Below are positions 56,547 to 64,000 of a stretch of 64,000 nucleotides of DNA, piece by piece. The notes under the pieces were generated by a model. That model had not been told where the DNA came from. It saw only the letters and a list, made by a program, of their open reading frames with translations, and made no database searches. The stretch is taken from contig JAJOZX010001727.1 in the NCBI GenBank assembly GCA_023014485.1, forward strand, positions 377,001-441,000, in the 5' to 3' direction. The translations under genes were made by a program, and so were the position numbers. Every line of letters begins with the position of its first letter. The stretch's first letter is position 1. The stretch is from Bathynomus jamesi. Its lineage: Eukaryota > Arthropoda > Malacostraca > Isopoda > Cirolanidae.

Positions 56547-59260
56547 ACGTATTTTGTAGAGGAATACACGAAAACACCTTGACTTTTCAAAATAGTACAC
56601 CGTGGAAACAAAGTTGAAAACCTTGTTTCCGATCATTCATAGATCATAGATCAATTCTCCATTTAATGTGAAAATGTCAAATATACGGAAATGTGTTCTT
56701 GTATACCTGAATTTCCCATTATCCTTTAAAGGTTAAAAATACTTTTATTTGAATTTCATCTTTATTAAGTTTGTTATACGCATGTTCCTATATAAGACGA
56801 TGGGTAATATTTTAATAAAATAGAAACATTTTTGTACCAATTATATTGTAACAACATCGAATTTTGAAGTATGCTTTCGGCCATACTTTGAAATCGACGA
56901 AGGCCTGGTTTTGAAGTAACAAATTCAGATTTTTGAACTTGCCATCATGATCATCGGCCTTGACTCCAACAGAGAATTTATGGAGAGTTGAAGATCTCGG
57001 TTAAAATAAAAGCTTACCAGTTTTAACATTTTTTATGAGATGAAAGAATGTGCGGTTGAAGAATAGAACAGCATTTCTCGGGAAACATGCGCTAAATTTA
57101 TTAAAAGTATAACAAGTGAATGGTCGAAGGGATGAAAGTCAAGGGTAGTCATGCGAAATATTAATAAGAGGGTATGAATACTTGTTCTTGTTAAAATGCT
57201 ATTCTCATTTTGTTACATAATTTTTACGAGACTGTTTCTATTTATTAAAATATCAGTCATCATAAAAAATAAGAACATATAATTACGCCAGCAATCTTGA
57301 GTTTCCGACCAACGAAGCGAATGGACAATAAGAACATATAATTACGCCATCAATCTTGAATTTCAAACCAACAAAGCGAATGGACAAAGTAACGATTTTT
57401 TCGTATTTTTAAAACTTTATAATTAGTTTCCTAATTAATGAGTGCTTTTGTTTTTAAGTATATATTAGTTAAAGGCCTTATCTCATGGTTGGTTGTGTGT
57501 ATTCGATCGGATGTACACAATGTGACTCAGTATATATAGGTCAAACGGGTAAAACGTTAGATATTAGGGTAAAACAATATAAATATGCGTGTAGAATAGC
57601 AAGTAATTCTAATGCATTGTTTGACCATATTTATAGATGTAATCGTAATATCAAGTGGGACAGTTAGCGCTCGTTAAAAACAGAGATATAACTGAAAGGC
57701 ATATTCTAGAATGTGCATTTATCCATTTTTAAAATAATTTCAATAACAGTGCGGGAATGTATAAAATTGACAATATCCTGTTAAAATACATTTTGCCTCT
57801 AATGAACTCTTGTTAATCATGTGCTAATCTTTTTGTTTTTCTGTCCCGTGGTATATATTTTTGTCATCTCTCCTTCTCCCTTCATTCCCTGACGAGGTGT
57901 ACTTCTGAATACATGAAACGCCTTGGAATCATTTTATTTTTCCTTGTGGGTTTGCATCATATATATATATATATATTATATATATATATATATATTAGTG
58001 ATGTAGCGGATGTCATTTTTTTCACATCCGCGGATGCGGATGTTTGATTTCAACATCCGCGGATGCGGATGCGGATGTCTACATTTTCGTTATTTTTTAG
58101 GATATATTCGAGATTTGTTGTGTTTAACGTATATAATAAGTTATTATATAGAGAGAGCTGTAGCTATAATGTAGTATAATTGATTAATTGTACAATAATT
58201 GCTGTACTTTTCTCTGAACATATAAAATAATATCAAGCATCTAACTAATATAGAAATCAATTAGTGAATTCGTCTGCAAATAAATTCGTTATATTTTGTT
58301 GAGTTTCAGCCACAATTAGAAACCATAATTGTGTTACCAGGATGCGGGACGTGAACCCAACTCAAATGCACCCACCGACCTCTTTCCCCAACCTCCACCC
58401 TTATAGAAAGAGATCTTTAATTAGCTTGATAACTATTTATATTAAGTTTAAAGTTTTATTAGGCATATTTATAAATGAGTAATTAAAATAAAGTAAACTA
58501 AGATGTTCATCGTTTAATATTCAAACTTAATTATAGGAAAGTTATGCTTAAGGAACATTAATTTTTCTGCCTTTTCTGCTGCCAGTCTGTTTCTCTTTTC
58601 ATCATATATTAATCCAGCACTGCTAAATAATCTCTCGCTTGGTACGTTTGTTGGAGGACAGGCTAAATGTTTCCTTGCAAGTTTACTCAAGTATGGATAG
58701 ATATTCTGCGTATTTTTCCACCAACTACTAGGATTGTCACATGCAGCCAGGCGTTTTTCTTGGTGATAGCTCTCGATCATTTTTACTACATCTTTTGACA
58801 TCGCGTAGGTCTCGTCATCGCTGCTTGACTCAAGAAACTGAGAGAGAGATTCTGTGATAGATTTGCTTGTTGAAGGTGTTGGTTCTGTCACTGAAACTTT
58901 ATTCTTTTGGTGGGTGGCGAAGCGACAGATTCAAGAGATTGAAGCTCTTCAACTGCTTTGCCAAGTGATGATTTAACTCGTTCTAATGTAATAGGTGAAA
59001 ATAACTTAGCTTTGTAACGTGGATCTAAGTAGGTTGCAAGAGAGTAACTTCATACAAGAACAGCCTCTCGTCTTGTCGCTTGCATCACTTTTGCGCACAA
59101 TGAACTAGTTCTATTATTATAGTAGAATTTGATAATTTCCGCTTATTAATGACGTTTTATCTCAACGGTCCACATCCGCACGACATCCGCAGTCCAAAGT
59201 GCGGATGCGGATGCGAGAAAATGTGCGGATGTTCCGCGGATGCGGATGTGACCTACATCA

Positions 59261-59334
<74 letters not shown>

Positions 59335-59650
59335 ATTACATTAAGAGATTTTAAAAATTAAAGACAATTGAAAAAATTATTAAAGTACAATTCTTTTCAT
59401 ACCGACCTATTAGGGAGTTGGCATAAGACATTCCGGCGTTGTTGATACAGACGTCAACCCCTCCATAAAGCCTTCGAATATCATCGAATAATGACATTAC
59501 TTCTTCGTCATTTGTAACGTCACAAACAATCGCTGTGAGACGTCCACTTTTGTGCCTCAATTCACGTTTCATATGCTAGGGGGTAGAAAAATTGCATTAG
59601 CATTAGCATTGCATATTAGCACCTCCCGAAAAGAAATTCTGTCTATGCTC

Positions 59651-59690
<40 letters not shown>

Positions 59691-60273
59691 GGTGAGTCAA
59701 AAGTCTCCATACATAGGCAAAATGGTCATGATAAATAAATGATTATTTATTTTTTATTTTTTTGCAGGTGATGTGCTGAGATGCCTTTGTATGTGCCATT
59801 CGTATGTGCATTCAGTGTAATGGTGCCCACATAGAGCATATTTTGTGACTTACAAGTGATTGCATAATAAAGTGACCATTTTGCCTATGTATGGAACTTT
59901 TGACTCACCCTGTATATATCGAAATACATTTTTGCTGTAGCCTTGTATTTTTCTGTTTTTCACGTTTCTTTGGTTTGCTAACTTGGGGTGACCAAGATGA
60001 TACTTAGCTTTTGATTAATTCCAGAATTTGAAGGCAATGAAAAATATTAATTTTAATCATATATAAACAAAATATTGCTAACTACTACTCGGCGAATAAT
60101 AATAATAATTAATAATAAAGAGGATGAACACTGTACCTGAATGGTTTGAATATTCCTGGCTACACCAACTACATTCATTCCTTGATGAACTAATGCTCTG
60201 CAGATTGATGCTCCTATACCACAACTGGCACCAGTCACTAGCGCCACTTTGCCGGTTAATATCCGAGTGCTAT
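48668..60273 (-). CDS. DHRS11: Short-chain dehydrogenase/reductase, DHRS11/farnesol dehydrogenase type (five internal exons)
   Basis: Exons 60273-60137, 59575-59407, 53823-53694, 49157-49028 and 48823-48668 have consistent phases and GT/AG borders and together give about 240 codons; the vertebrate protein is about 260. Cofactor motif 'VALVTGASCGIGASICRAL', then 'CDVTNDEEVMSLFDDI', 'VDVCINNAGMS', catalytic Ser in 'DDGHIINISS', catalytic Tyr and Lys in 'HFYTATKHAVRAITDGLRQE', and 'SISPGVVETDFF'. These classical SDRs are cytosolic NADP(H)-dependent enzymes acting on ketosteroid or isoprenoid alcohol/aldehyde substrates; the substrate here is unknown. The first exon (start Met) and last exon (expected to end PTEQ-like) were not located. 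No stop or frameshift is seen, so the gene looks functional although its introns hold several transposons. Confidence 0.85.
49028..49157 (-). CDS. DHRS11: DHRS11-like, catalytic Tyr-Lys exon
   Basis: 130 bases; one base completes the Ser codon split from the previous exon. Acceptor TTCTTCAG, donor GTGAGTG. YTATK is the YxxxK motif. Confidence 0.85.
49366..49480 (-). pseudogene. Mariner transposase C-terminal remnant
   Basis: The minus frame reads 'MKHASRERQFEELLKIINS' and then 'IPKCLDVRGRQFEHLL' and TAA. This pairs with the N-terminal remnant at 51327-51719 on the same strand. Confidence 0.7.
49640..51240 (+). pseudogene. Cargo: fragment of an uncharacterised invertebrate multicopy gene family
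   Basis: Plus-strand frames run in order. 49690-50094: 'CCITCATTLLEWYNGKPRSM', 'FGIPVVWREQSNHVDDCLFC' (a C-x2-C/H-x3-C-x2-C pattern suggesting zinc binding), a Ser/Thr/Asp-rich stretch. 50080-50940: 'DLPKSKAELLASRLQQW', 'WRLFIDASKLSLKAVLLHN', 'HKWSICGDLKVIGMLLGLQQ', 'GYTKYCCFLCEWDSRAR', 'LLPPLHIKLGLMKNFVKAL', 'IKEGIFVGPHIRNLM'. 50930-51150: 'MGCNMSLKIHFLHSHFDFFP' and 'EVSDEHGNVF'. From memory, full-length relatives in arthropods keep this order, and the D...D spacing could fit an RNase-H-like fold; function unknown. Frame breaks near 50085, 50890 and 51090, plus a stop, make this copy dead. Confidence 0.65.
51327..51719 (-). pseudogene. Mariner transposase N-terminal remnant (helix-turn-helix region)
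   Basis: 'MASNLTTEDRVELVLMYARQ' and 'ATHREVATEFNRNHPD', 'VTHATVGKLFKRFKETGSV', 'RRRSGRPKTATDE'. Two helix-turn-helix units around a GRPK hinge. After about residue 95 the sequence loses similarity and stops at 51327. It starts 34 bases inside the right inverted repeat. Confidence 0.75.
51902..51926. repeat. (AT)n microsatellite
   Basis: Abuts the right end of the mariner. Similar short runs at 52355 and 52647-52672. Confidence 0.9.
51941..52093 (-). repeat. tRNA-derived SINE type A, copy 1
   Basis: Minus strand: A-box-like TGGCCTAGTGGTTAAGACG (about 52053-52035) and B-box GGTTCGGATTCC (52015-52004). Copy 2 at 52364-52529 has the same features. Confidence 0.7.
52100..52215 (-). repeat. tRNA-derived SINE type B, copy 1
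   Basis: Minus strand: TGGTGTAGTGGTTAGCGT (A box, 52200-52183) and GGTTCGAGACC (B box, 52156-52145). The 5' GCGCCTC has no matching 3' acceptor strand, so this is a SINE head, not a working tRNA gene. Copy 2 is at 52543-52650. Confidence 0.75.
52208..52350 (+). repeat. Dispersed (GA)n-containing repeat, copy 1
   Basis: AGATCCTTCACTTGGTTCGA, (GA)n, CTGTACAAGCCAATATTGTG, ending TCATACCCGCAAAAT. Copy 2 at 53457-53605 is nearly identical with a longer GA tract. Confidence 0.75.
52364..52529 (-). repeat. tRNA-derived SINE type A, copy 2
   Basis: Same A and B boxes as 51941-52093, with an extra GACGAAGGTCAAGCTTTTCA segment. Confidence 0.7.
52543..52650 (-). repeat. tRNA-derived SINE type B, copy 2
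   Basis: Same boxes as 52100-52215. The A+B pair is therefore present twice in tandem, about 430 bases apart. Confidence 0.7.
52673..53456. other. No gene; (AC)n at 52843-52869 and a G-run at 53330-53347
   Basis: Intron of the dehydrogenase gene. AT-rich with no conserved coding or element signature. Confidence 0.5.
53457..53605 (+). repeat. Dispersed (GA)n-containing repeat, copy 2
   Basis: AGATCCTTCACTTGGTTCGA, (GA)n of about 20 units, then CTGTACAAGCCAATATTGTG. Confidence 0.75.
53694..53823 (-). CDS. DHRS11: DHRS11-like, catalytic Ser exon
   Basis: 130 bases. Acceptor CTCTTTAG, donor GTAATAAT. It encodes 'DGSPVEWRAMMNLNVVALCL', then 'KVDDGHIINIS' with the Ser codon split at the donor. 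Confidence 0.85.
53824..54359. other. No gene recognised
   Basis: Intronic AT-rich sequence with an A12 run near 54181; nothing else seen. Confidence 0.5.
54360..55286. mobile_element. Non-autonomous hAT-like element with GGATGC subterminal repeats (deletion derivative)
   Basis: Ends TAGTGATGTAG and CTACATCACTA. Arrays of CGGATGCGGATG lie inside both ends. Nearly identical to 57996-59263 except for one internal deletion: the join at about 54983 (ATCTCTCTGCCAAGTGATG) removes the segment that carries the transposase end in the longer copy. Flanked by TATATATA. Confidence 0.85.
55287..55450. repeat. (AT)n plus palindromic Penelope terminal unit
   Basis: From 55330 a unit like 10450-10530 runs to GGTGCTCAAGCGC and is at once mirrored (GCGCTTGAGCACC), ending CCACGAAG complement and (AT)n at 55446-55474. 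The hammerhead-like core itself is lost at the fold. Confidence 0.7.
55553..55633. repeat. (AC)n and (AT)n microsatellites
   Basis: Compound tract. ORFs across it are artefacts. Confidence 0.9.
55700..56040. repeat. Dispersed repeat with (GT)n, copy 2 (uninterrupted)
   Basis: Matches 37683-38400 without the 356-base insert. GGTTGGGTTAGGTTAGGTAA adds TTAGG-like units. Confidence 0.7.
56041..57264. other. No gene; long AT and GT tracts at 56317-56541
   Basis: 56317-56425 is degenerate (AT)n, 56454-56503 (AT)n and 56504-56541 (GT)n. CAGTGGCTTTCAACCAGGAG at 56175 resembles a hAT terminus but a partner end was not confirmed. Confidence 0.5.
57265..57387. repeat. Tandem duplication of about 60 bases
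   Basis: Two diverged copies of AATAAGAACATATAATTACG ... AAGCGAATGGACAA. Confidence 0.8.
57470..57780 (+). pseudogene. Penelope-like element, GIY-YIG endonuclease remnant
   Basis: 'VGCVYSIGCTQCDSVYIGQT', 'RVKQYKYACRI' and 'NALFDHIYRCNRNIKWDS', then a stop at 57665 and degraded sequence. VYS...YIG keeps most of the GIY-YIG core. Confidence 0.75.
57889..57918 (+). other. Hammerhead-ribozyme-like core (best match in window)
   Basis: CTGACGA, a five-pair stem GTGTA/TACAT with an intervening loop, then GAAA. It is 110-220 bases downstream of the Penelope endonuclease remnant on the same strand. Stem III is short at best (GCC/GG-type). Confidence 0.5.
57996..59263 (-). mobile_element. hAT-like element with GGATGC subterminal repeats and residual transposase
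   Basis: 1268 bases. Ends TAGTGATGTAG and CTACATCACTA; CGGATGCGGATG arrays at both ends. It contains the C-terminal transposase ORF at 58514-58891. (AT)n on both sides. Confidence 0.85.
58514..58891 (-). pseudogene. hAT transposase C-terminal dimerisation domain
   Basis: 'WWKNTQNIYPYLSKLARKHL', 'CPPTNVPSERLFSSAGLIYD', 'KRNRLAAEKAEKLMFLKHNF'. WW, the PS.RLFS.AG motif and R..L are diagnostic of the hAT C-terminal domain. The catalytic and zinc-finger parts are missing; upstream frames are broken. Confidence 0.8.
59265..59331. repeat. (AT)n microsatellite
   Basis: Over 30 units directly after the hAT end. Confidence 0.95.
59407..59575 (-). CDS. DHRS11: DHRS11-like, exon with NNAG motif
   Basis: 169 bases. 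Acceptor CCCCCTAG, donor GTCGGTATG (weaker but valid GT). It encodes 'HMKRELRHKSGRLTAIVCDV' and 'LYGGVDVCINNAGMSYANSL'. Confidence 0.8.
59688..59912. mobile_element. Mariner-type MITE
   Basis: 225 bases, ends CAGGGTGAGTCAAAAGTCTC and complement, about 45-base inverted repeats, flanked by TA. Non-coding. Confidence 0.85.
60137..60273 (-). CDS. DHRS11: DHRS11-like, cofactor-binding exon
   Basis: 137 bases. Acceptor ATTAAACAG, donor GTACAG. It encodes 'STRILTGKVALVTGASCGIG' and 'VVGVARNIQTIQ', the TGxxxGIG dinucleotide-binding motif. Its first two bases complete a codon begun in an upstream exon that was not found. Confidence 0.85.
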
Positions 60274-60287
60274 CTGTTTAATTATAG

Positions 60288-60291
<4 letters not shown>

Positions 60292-60364
<73 letters not shown>

Positions 60365-60388
60365 TTTATTTTTTATTTTTTTTTTTTT
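60292..60388. repeat. (AT)n then poly-T-rich tract
   Basis: About 32 AT units followed by T-rich sequence. Confidence 0.95.
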
Positions 60389-60757
60389 TCTAAATCGCCA
60401 AATTCTCCTACATTTTCGTCGGTAATCATTCAAATTGCATTCGCTGAATTTAGCTCATACATGTAGTCTTTTATTTTTAAAACTGTTTAATCACTTACTC
60501 TTGCTTTAAGGTAGGGAGGGGTTCCATTAAAATGTTTAGAGAATGCGCTTTTTTACCGTACATAATGATTTTTTTTTTAAAATTTCACTCGCGTTAGGAT
60601 TTTAGTTAAAAAACCCGAAATCAAATTACTACTACGCTTCATGCTACCTCAGGGTTTTATACACCCAGTTTTTATTTTTGGGTTAGATTAGGTATGGTTA
60701 ACCTAACCTAACCTAAATTGAACCCAAAAAACATCTCCTATAACAAAGTACAGTAGT

Positions 60758-60805
<48 letters not shown>
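60389..60805. other. No gene; TTAGG-like palindrome near 60678-60732
   Basis: TTTGGGTTAGATTAGG and CCTAACCTAAATTGAACCCAAA form an imperfect hairpin with CCTAA units. (AC)n and (AT)n at 60759-60804. Confidence 0.5.
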
Positions 60806-60809
<4 letters not shown>

Positions 60810-60900
60810 AATAAAACCACGAAGGAAAAAAGAAACACAAAGGGGTGCTCAAGCGCTTTCGTCTAATGACATCCTCAGGAACACTGGAGTGAAAGGACAG
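60806..60900 (-). repeat. Penelope terminal unit with hammerhead-like core at 60857-60878
   Basis: Reads like 10486-10570: AATAAAACCACGAAGGAAA, GGTGCTCAAGCGCTTTCGTC, TAATGACATCCTCAGGAACA. The core on minus is CTGAGGA, GTC/GAC stem, GAAA. Confidence 0.6.
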
Positions 60901-60962
60901 ATCAAGGCAATATATAGGTTACAAAAATAAACATACATACATACATATTCACATATATATGC

Positions 60963-60993
<31 letters not shown>

Positions 60994-61201
60994 TATAGTA
61001 AGCATAGAAAAAAATTGTGGGAGGAGCCAACATTTATATGGTCACAGAAGAATAAAGAAATAAAAATAAATATAAATATAAATTGAGAAAAAATTAATTA
61101 CAAAATAGTGCCTTAGTGATATATGTCACAGCCTAAATAATCATAAAGAAATAAACAGGCAAATAAAAAAAAACCATAAATCCATATACATACATATATA
61201 T

Positions 61202-61254
<53 letters not shown>

Positions 61255-61655
61255 ACACTTTTAGCACTTTGGCCGACCTTCAATATAAATTCAAATGGCT
61301 TTTTTATGGAACAGGTCACAAAAGAATAAAGAAATAAAAATAAATATAAATATTGTAAGTGGTCTACCAATTCAAGCTCAAGAGGGAAGTTTTACAATCG
61401 ATTTAATAGATGCTGCCAAATTGATATATATGTCACAAAAAAATAAAGAAATAAACCAAAAAAAAATTAATTATTAAAAAAAATAAAAAATAATAATAAT
61501 AAAGATAAATTTTAAGAGAGGCACACCAATTTATAAGGGAAAAATTACCACATATGCATATTATAGTCACAAACGAATAAAAAAGTACAAGTAAATATAA
61601 ATTGGAAAACAAAATGATGCCTAGATGATATATAAAGAACAATAAAATATATATA
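60901..61655. repeat. Penelope 3' region with five spaced copies of an A-rich unit
   Basis: GTCACA(A/G)AAGAATAAAGAA followed by ATAAAAATAAATATAAAT-type text recurs near 61038, 61313, 61434, 61565 and 61784. No coding. Confidence 0.6.
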
Positions 61656-61901
61656 CAACATATATACGGTATATATACGAAATATAAACGCAATATATAC
61701 AGAATATATATATATATATATATGCATAAGGGAAAAAAATTACCAAATTTGTTTTTATAATTATTGTCTGAGAAAACGGTAGGTCGCAAAAGAATAAAGA
61801 AAATAAAAATAAATATAAATTGAAAAAATTACAAATAATACACGTACACATGTATACCCGCATAACCAAATATATATATACATATACACACATATATACA
61901 A

Positions 61902-61942
<41 letters not shown>

Positions 61943-62020
61943 CAAGCTTGACCTTCACGAAATGAGAAATCATCCCGCAGAACCTTTGTGAGGTTGTAAG
62001 GTAAGGTAAGGTACATACAC

Positions 62021-62087
<67 letters not shown>

Positions 62088-62271
62088 AACTGCATACATA
62101 CATACATACATACATATACACACATACATATACACACATATACATACAAACACATTTAACTGCAATGACCACACACATACTCACATACACATACATACAT
62201 ACACCTACACGCATACAGCAAAAAATTGAAAAATAAAATTGTAAGGGAAACAACAGACAAAAACAAATTTT

Positions 62272-62964
62272 TTACCAAAGATTTAACAACCTGCCCTTTT
62301 TGTTTAAATCCATTCTGAAGGAATTCAGAGCAACGGGATCAAGTTGAAACAGACCTTTACTCATGTTAAGGTTATTTGTAAGTTGAATTATAGCCGACTC
62401 AAGAATATTTCTATTAACAATGTTGCTAGAGTGAAACAAAACTGAAACATTATTCCAATCAATACAATGGGATAACTCTGACAAATGGACAAAAAGGGCA
62501 CTGGACAACTGTCCCGTTCTAACGGAATATTGATGCTGTTTTACACGCGTTTGCAAATCCTTTCCCGTCTGACCTATGTAAAAGGAATCACATTGCTTAC
62601 ACCCAATTTTATAGATAATGCCTAAATTATTGGTAGGGCTATTTTTTACTATGATGTTTTTCACAATATTGTTATATGAAAAAACTACACTGATATCCAA
62701 AAGTTTAAGTACATTAGCAATGCCTAAGAAGCCCGGGAAAAATGGAAGTACTAAAATATTCTTTGACAAGGTGCGAGTGTTATTATTCACACGATAGAAG
62801 GTTCGTTTAGCCTTATTAAGACAAGATTCCATGAACGCAGATGGGTAACACAACTCACTTCCAATACCGTTGATATTTTCCAATTCGGCATCGATGTATT
62901 CCGGACTGGCGATCCTAAGAGCGCGGAGAAACATTGAGGAAAATATGGCCTTTAGTACTTCCAT
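62272..62964 (-). pseudogene. Penelope-like element, minus copy (connector plus GIY-YIG endonuclease)
   Basis: 'FSSMFLRALRIASPEYIDAE', 'LVLPFFPGFLGIANVLKLLD', 'LGIIYKIGCKQCDSFYIGQT', ending 'NKKGRLLNLW'. GIY-YIG motifs intact. It begins just after where the RT palm would be, so RT is absent. Similar to the 10.9 kb copy with about one change per ten to twenty residues. Confidence 0.85.
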
Positions 62965-63434
62965 TTTTCCCGGGCTTCTTAGGCATTGCTAATGTACTTA
63001 AACTTTTGGATATCAGTGTAGTTTTTTCATATAACAATATTGTGAAAAACATCATAGTAAAAAATAGCCCTACCAATAATTTAGGCATTATCTATAAAAT
63101 TGGGTGTAAGCAATGTGATTCCTTTTACAGAGGTCAGACGGGAAAGGATTTGCAAACGCGTGTAAAACAGCATCAATATTCCGTTAGAACGGGACAGTTG
63201 TCCAGTGCCCTTTTTGTCCATTTGTCAGAGTTATCCCATTGTATTGATTGGAATAATGTTTCAGTTTTGTTTCACTCTAGCAACATTGTTAATAGAAATA
63301 TTCTTGAGTCGGCTATAATTCAACTTACAAATAACCTTAACATGAGTAAAGGTCTGTTTCAACTTGATCCCGTTGCTCTGAATTCCTTCAGAATGGATTT
63401 AAACAAAAAGGGCAGGTTGTTAAATCTTTGGTAA
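62956..63434 (+). pseudogene. Penelope-like element, plus copy, shorter at 5'
   Basis: It starts at 'LVLPFFPGFLGIANVLKLLD', and matches the minus copy at nearly every residue except 'CDSFYRGQTG', where the YIG isoleucine is arginine. Ends 'NKKGRLLNLW'. Confidence 0.85.
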
Positions 63435-63721
63435 AAAATTTGTTTTTGTCTGTTGTTTCCCTTACAATTTTATTTTTCAATTTTTTGCTGTATGCGTGTA
63501 GGGTATGTATGTATGTGTATGTGAGTATGTGTGTGGTCATTGCAGTTAAATGTGTTTGTATGTATATGTGTGTATATGTATGTGTGTATATGTATGTATG
63601 TATGTATGTATGCAGTTAAATATATATATATATATATGTATATGTGTATGTACCTTACCTTACCTTACAACCTCACAAAGGTTCTGCGGGATGATTTCTC
63701 ATTTCGTGAAGGTCAAGCTTG

Positions 63722-63768
<47 letters not shown>

Positions 63769-64000
63769 TTGTATATATGTGTGTATATGTATATATATAT
63801 TTGGTTATGCGGGTATACATGTGTACGTGTATTATTTGTAATTTTTTCAATTTATATTTATTTTTATTTTCTTTATTCTTTTGCGACCTACCGTTTTCTC
63901 AGACAATAATTATAAAAACAAATTTGGTAATTTTTTTCCCTTATGCATATATATATATATATATATTCTGTATATATTGCGTTTATATTTCGTATATATA

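Larger units (their letters stand above)
61660..64000. repeat. Large inverted repeat of Penelope 3' halves, running off the right edge
   Basis: Left arm about 61660-62751; right arm 62956-64000 and beyond; spacer about 204 bases, present only in the left copy's coding part. Even the microsatellites and untranslated regions are mirrored (ACGAAATATAAACGC at 61678; GCGTTTATATTTCGT at 63979). Confidence 0.9.

Noticed and set aside
56280..56636. 118-residue minus ORF rich in Ile, Tyr and Thr-His
   Set aside because: Pure microsatellite translation, (AT)n and (GT)n.
61433..63909. Several ORFs of 60-137 residues with Tyr-Ile and Val-Cys repeats
   Set aside because: They translate (AT)n, (GT)n and TACATACA repeats on both arms of the Penelope inverted repeat; not genes.
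1..64000. CRISPR array, operon, phage or integrated virus
   Set aside because: No spaced direct-repeat array, no bacterial-type gene clusters and no capsid, envelope or viral polymerase signature was found; RT genes are all of LINE or Penelope type.

Overview
The window is eukaryotic, repeat-dominated DNA from an arthropod, most plausibly a crustacean. The evidence is spliced genes with GT/AG introns, interstitial TTAGG telomere-type repeats, very many (AT)n, (GT)n, (GA)n and (AAT)n microsatellites, and a transposon set (Penelope-like elements, Tc1/mariner, hAT, MULE, CR1-like and other non-LTR elements) of the kind that fills decapod-sized genomes. No bacterial-style operon, CRISPR array or rRNA gene is visible. 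Assignments rest on motif reading and recall of protein families, because no search could be run.

Two host loci can be supported, both on the minus strand. (1) A tandem pair of vanin/biotinidase-like secreted amidase genes. Copy 2 has exons at 32848-32178, 31904-31749, 31340-31141, 23249-23138 and 22978-22164. Copy 1 has exons at 6264-5647 and 5377-5222, and its remaining exons probably lie beyond the left edge. Both copies carry an unusual acidic spacer of about 130 residues between the signal peptide and the nitrilase fold. Copy 2 has a 20-base frame-breaking insertion in exon 1, and no exon carrying the catalytic lysine was found in its 7.9 kb intron. (2) A short-chain dehydrogenase gene of DHRS11/farnesol-dehydrogenase type (exons 60273-60137, 59575-59407, 53823-53694, 49157-49028, 48823-48668), apparently intact across about 11.6 kb, with its first and last exons not located.

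Nearly everything else is transposon-derived. Left third (1-21 kb): CR1-like LINE pieces around a FLYWCH/MULE-like element, a hAT relic, a decayed mobile gene (6.9-9.6 kb), a Penelope-like inverted pair (10.6-13.5 kb), LINE and MULE fragments, and a Tc1 relic holding a fold-back mariner. Middle (22-45 kb): Penelope units with flanking pseudo-LTRs inside the vanin intron, small hAT elements, DD41D mariners (one with an intact 343-residue transposase), and a near-complete CR1 element with an ORF1 esterase domain. Right third: a LINE (45.7-48.3 kb), a 2.7 kb mariner whose transposase core is replaced or interrupted by an unrelated conserved gene fragment (49.2-51.9 kb, inside a dehydrogenase intron), tRNA-derived SINEs, GGATGC-rich hAT elements, and a second large Penelope inverted repeat running off the right edge.

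A recurring feature is that several unrelated element types occur as palindromic head-to-head or tail-to-tail fusions: DD41D mariner twice, Tc1, Penelope at least three times, a DD34D mariner and a short TTAGG-bearing element. Short motifs resembling hammerhead ribozyme cores recur beside the Penelope fragments.
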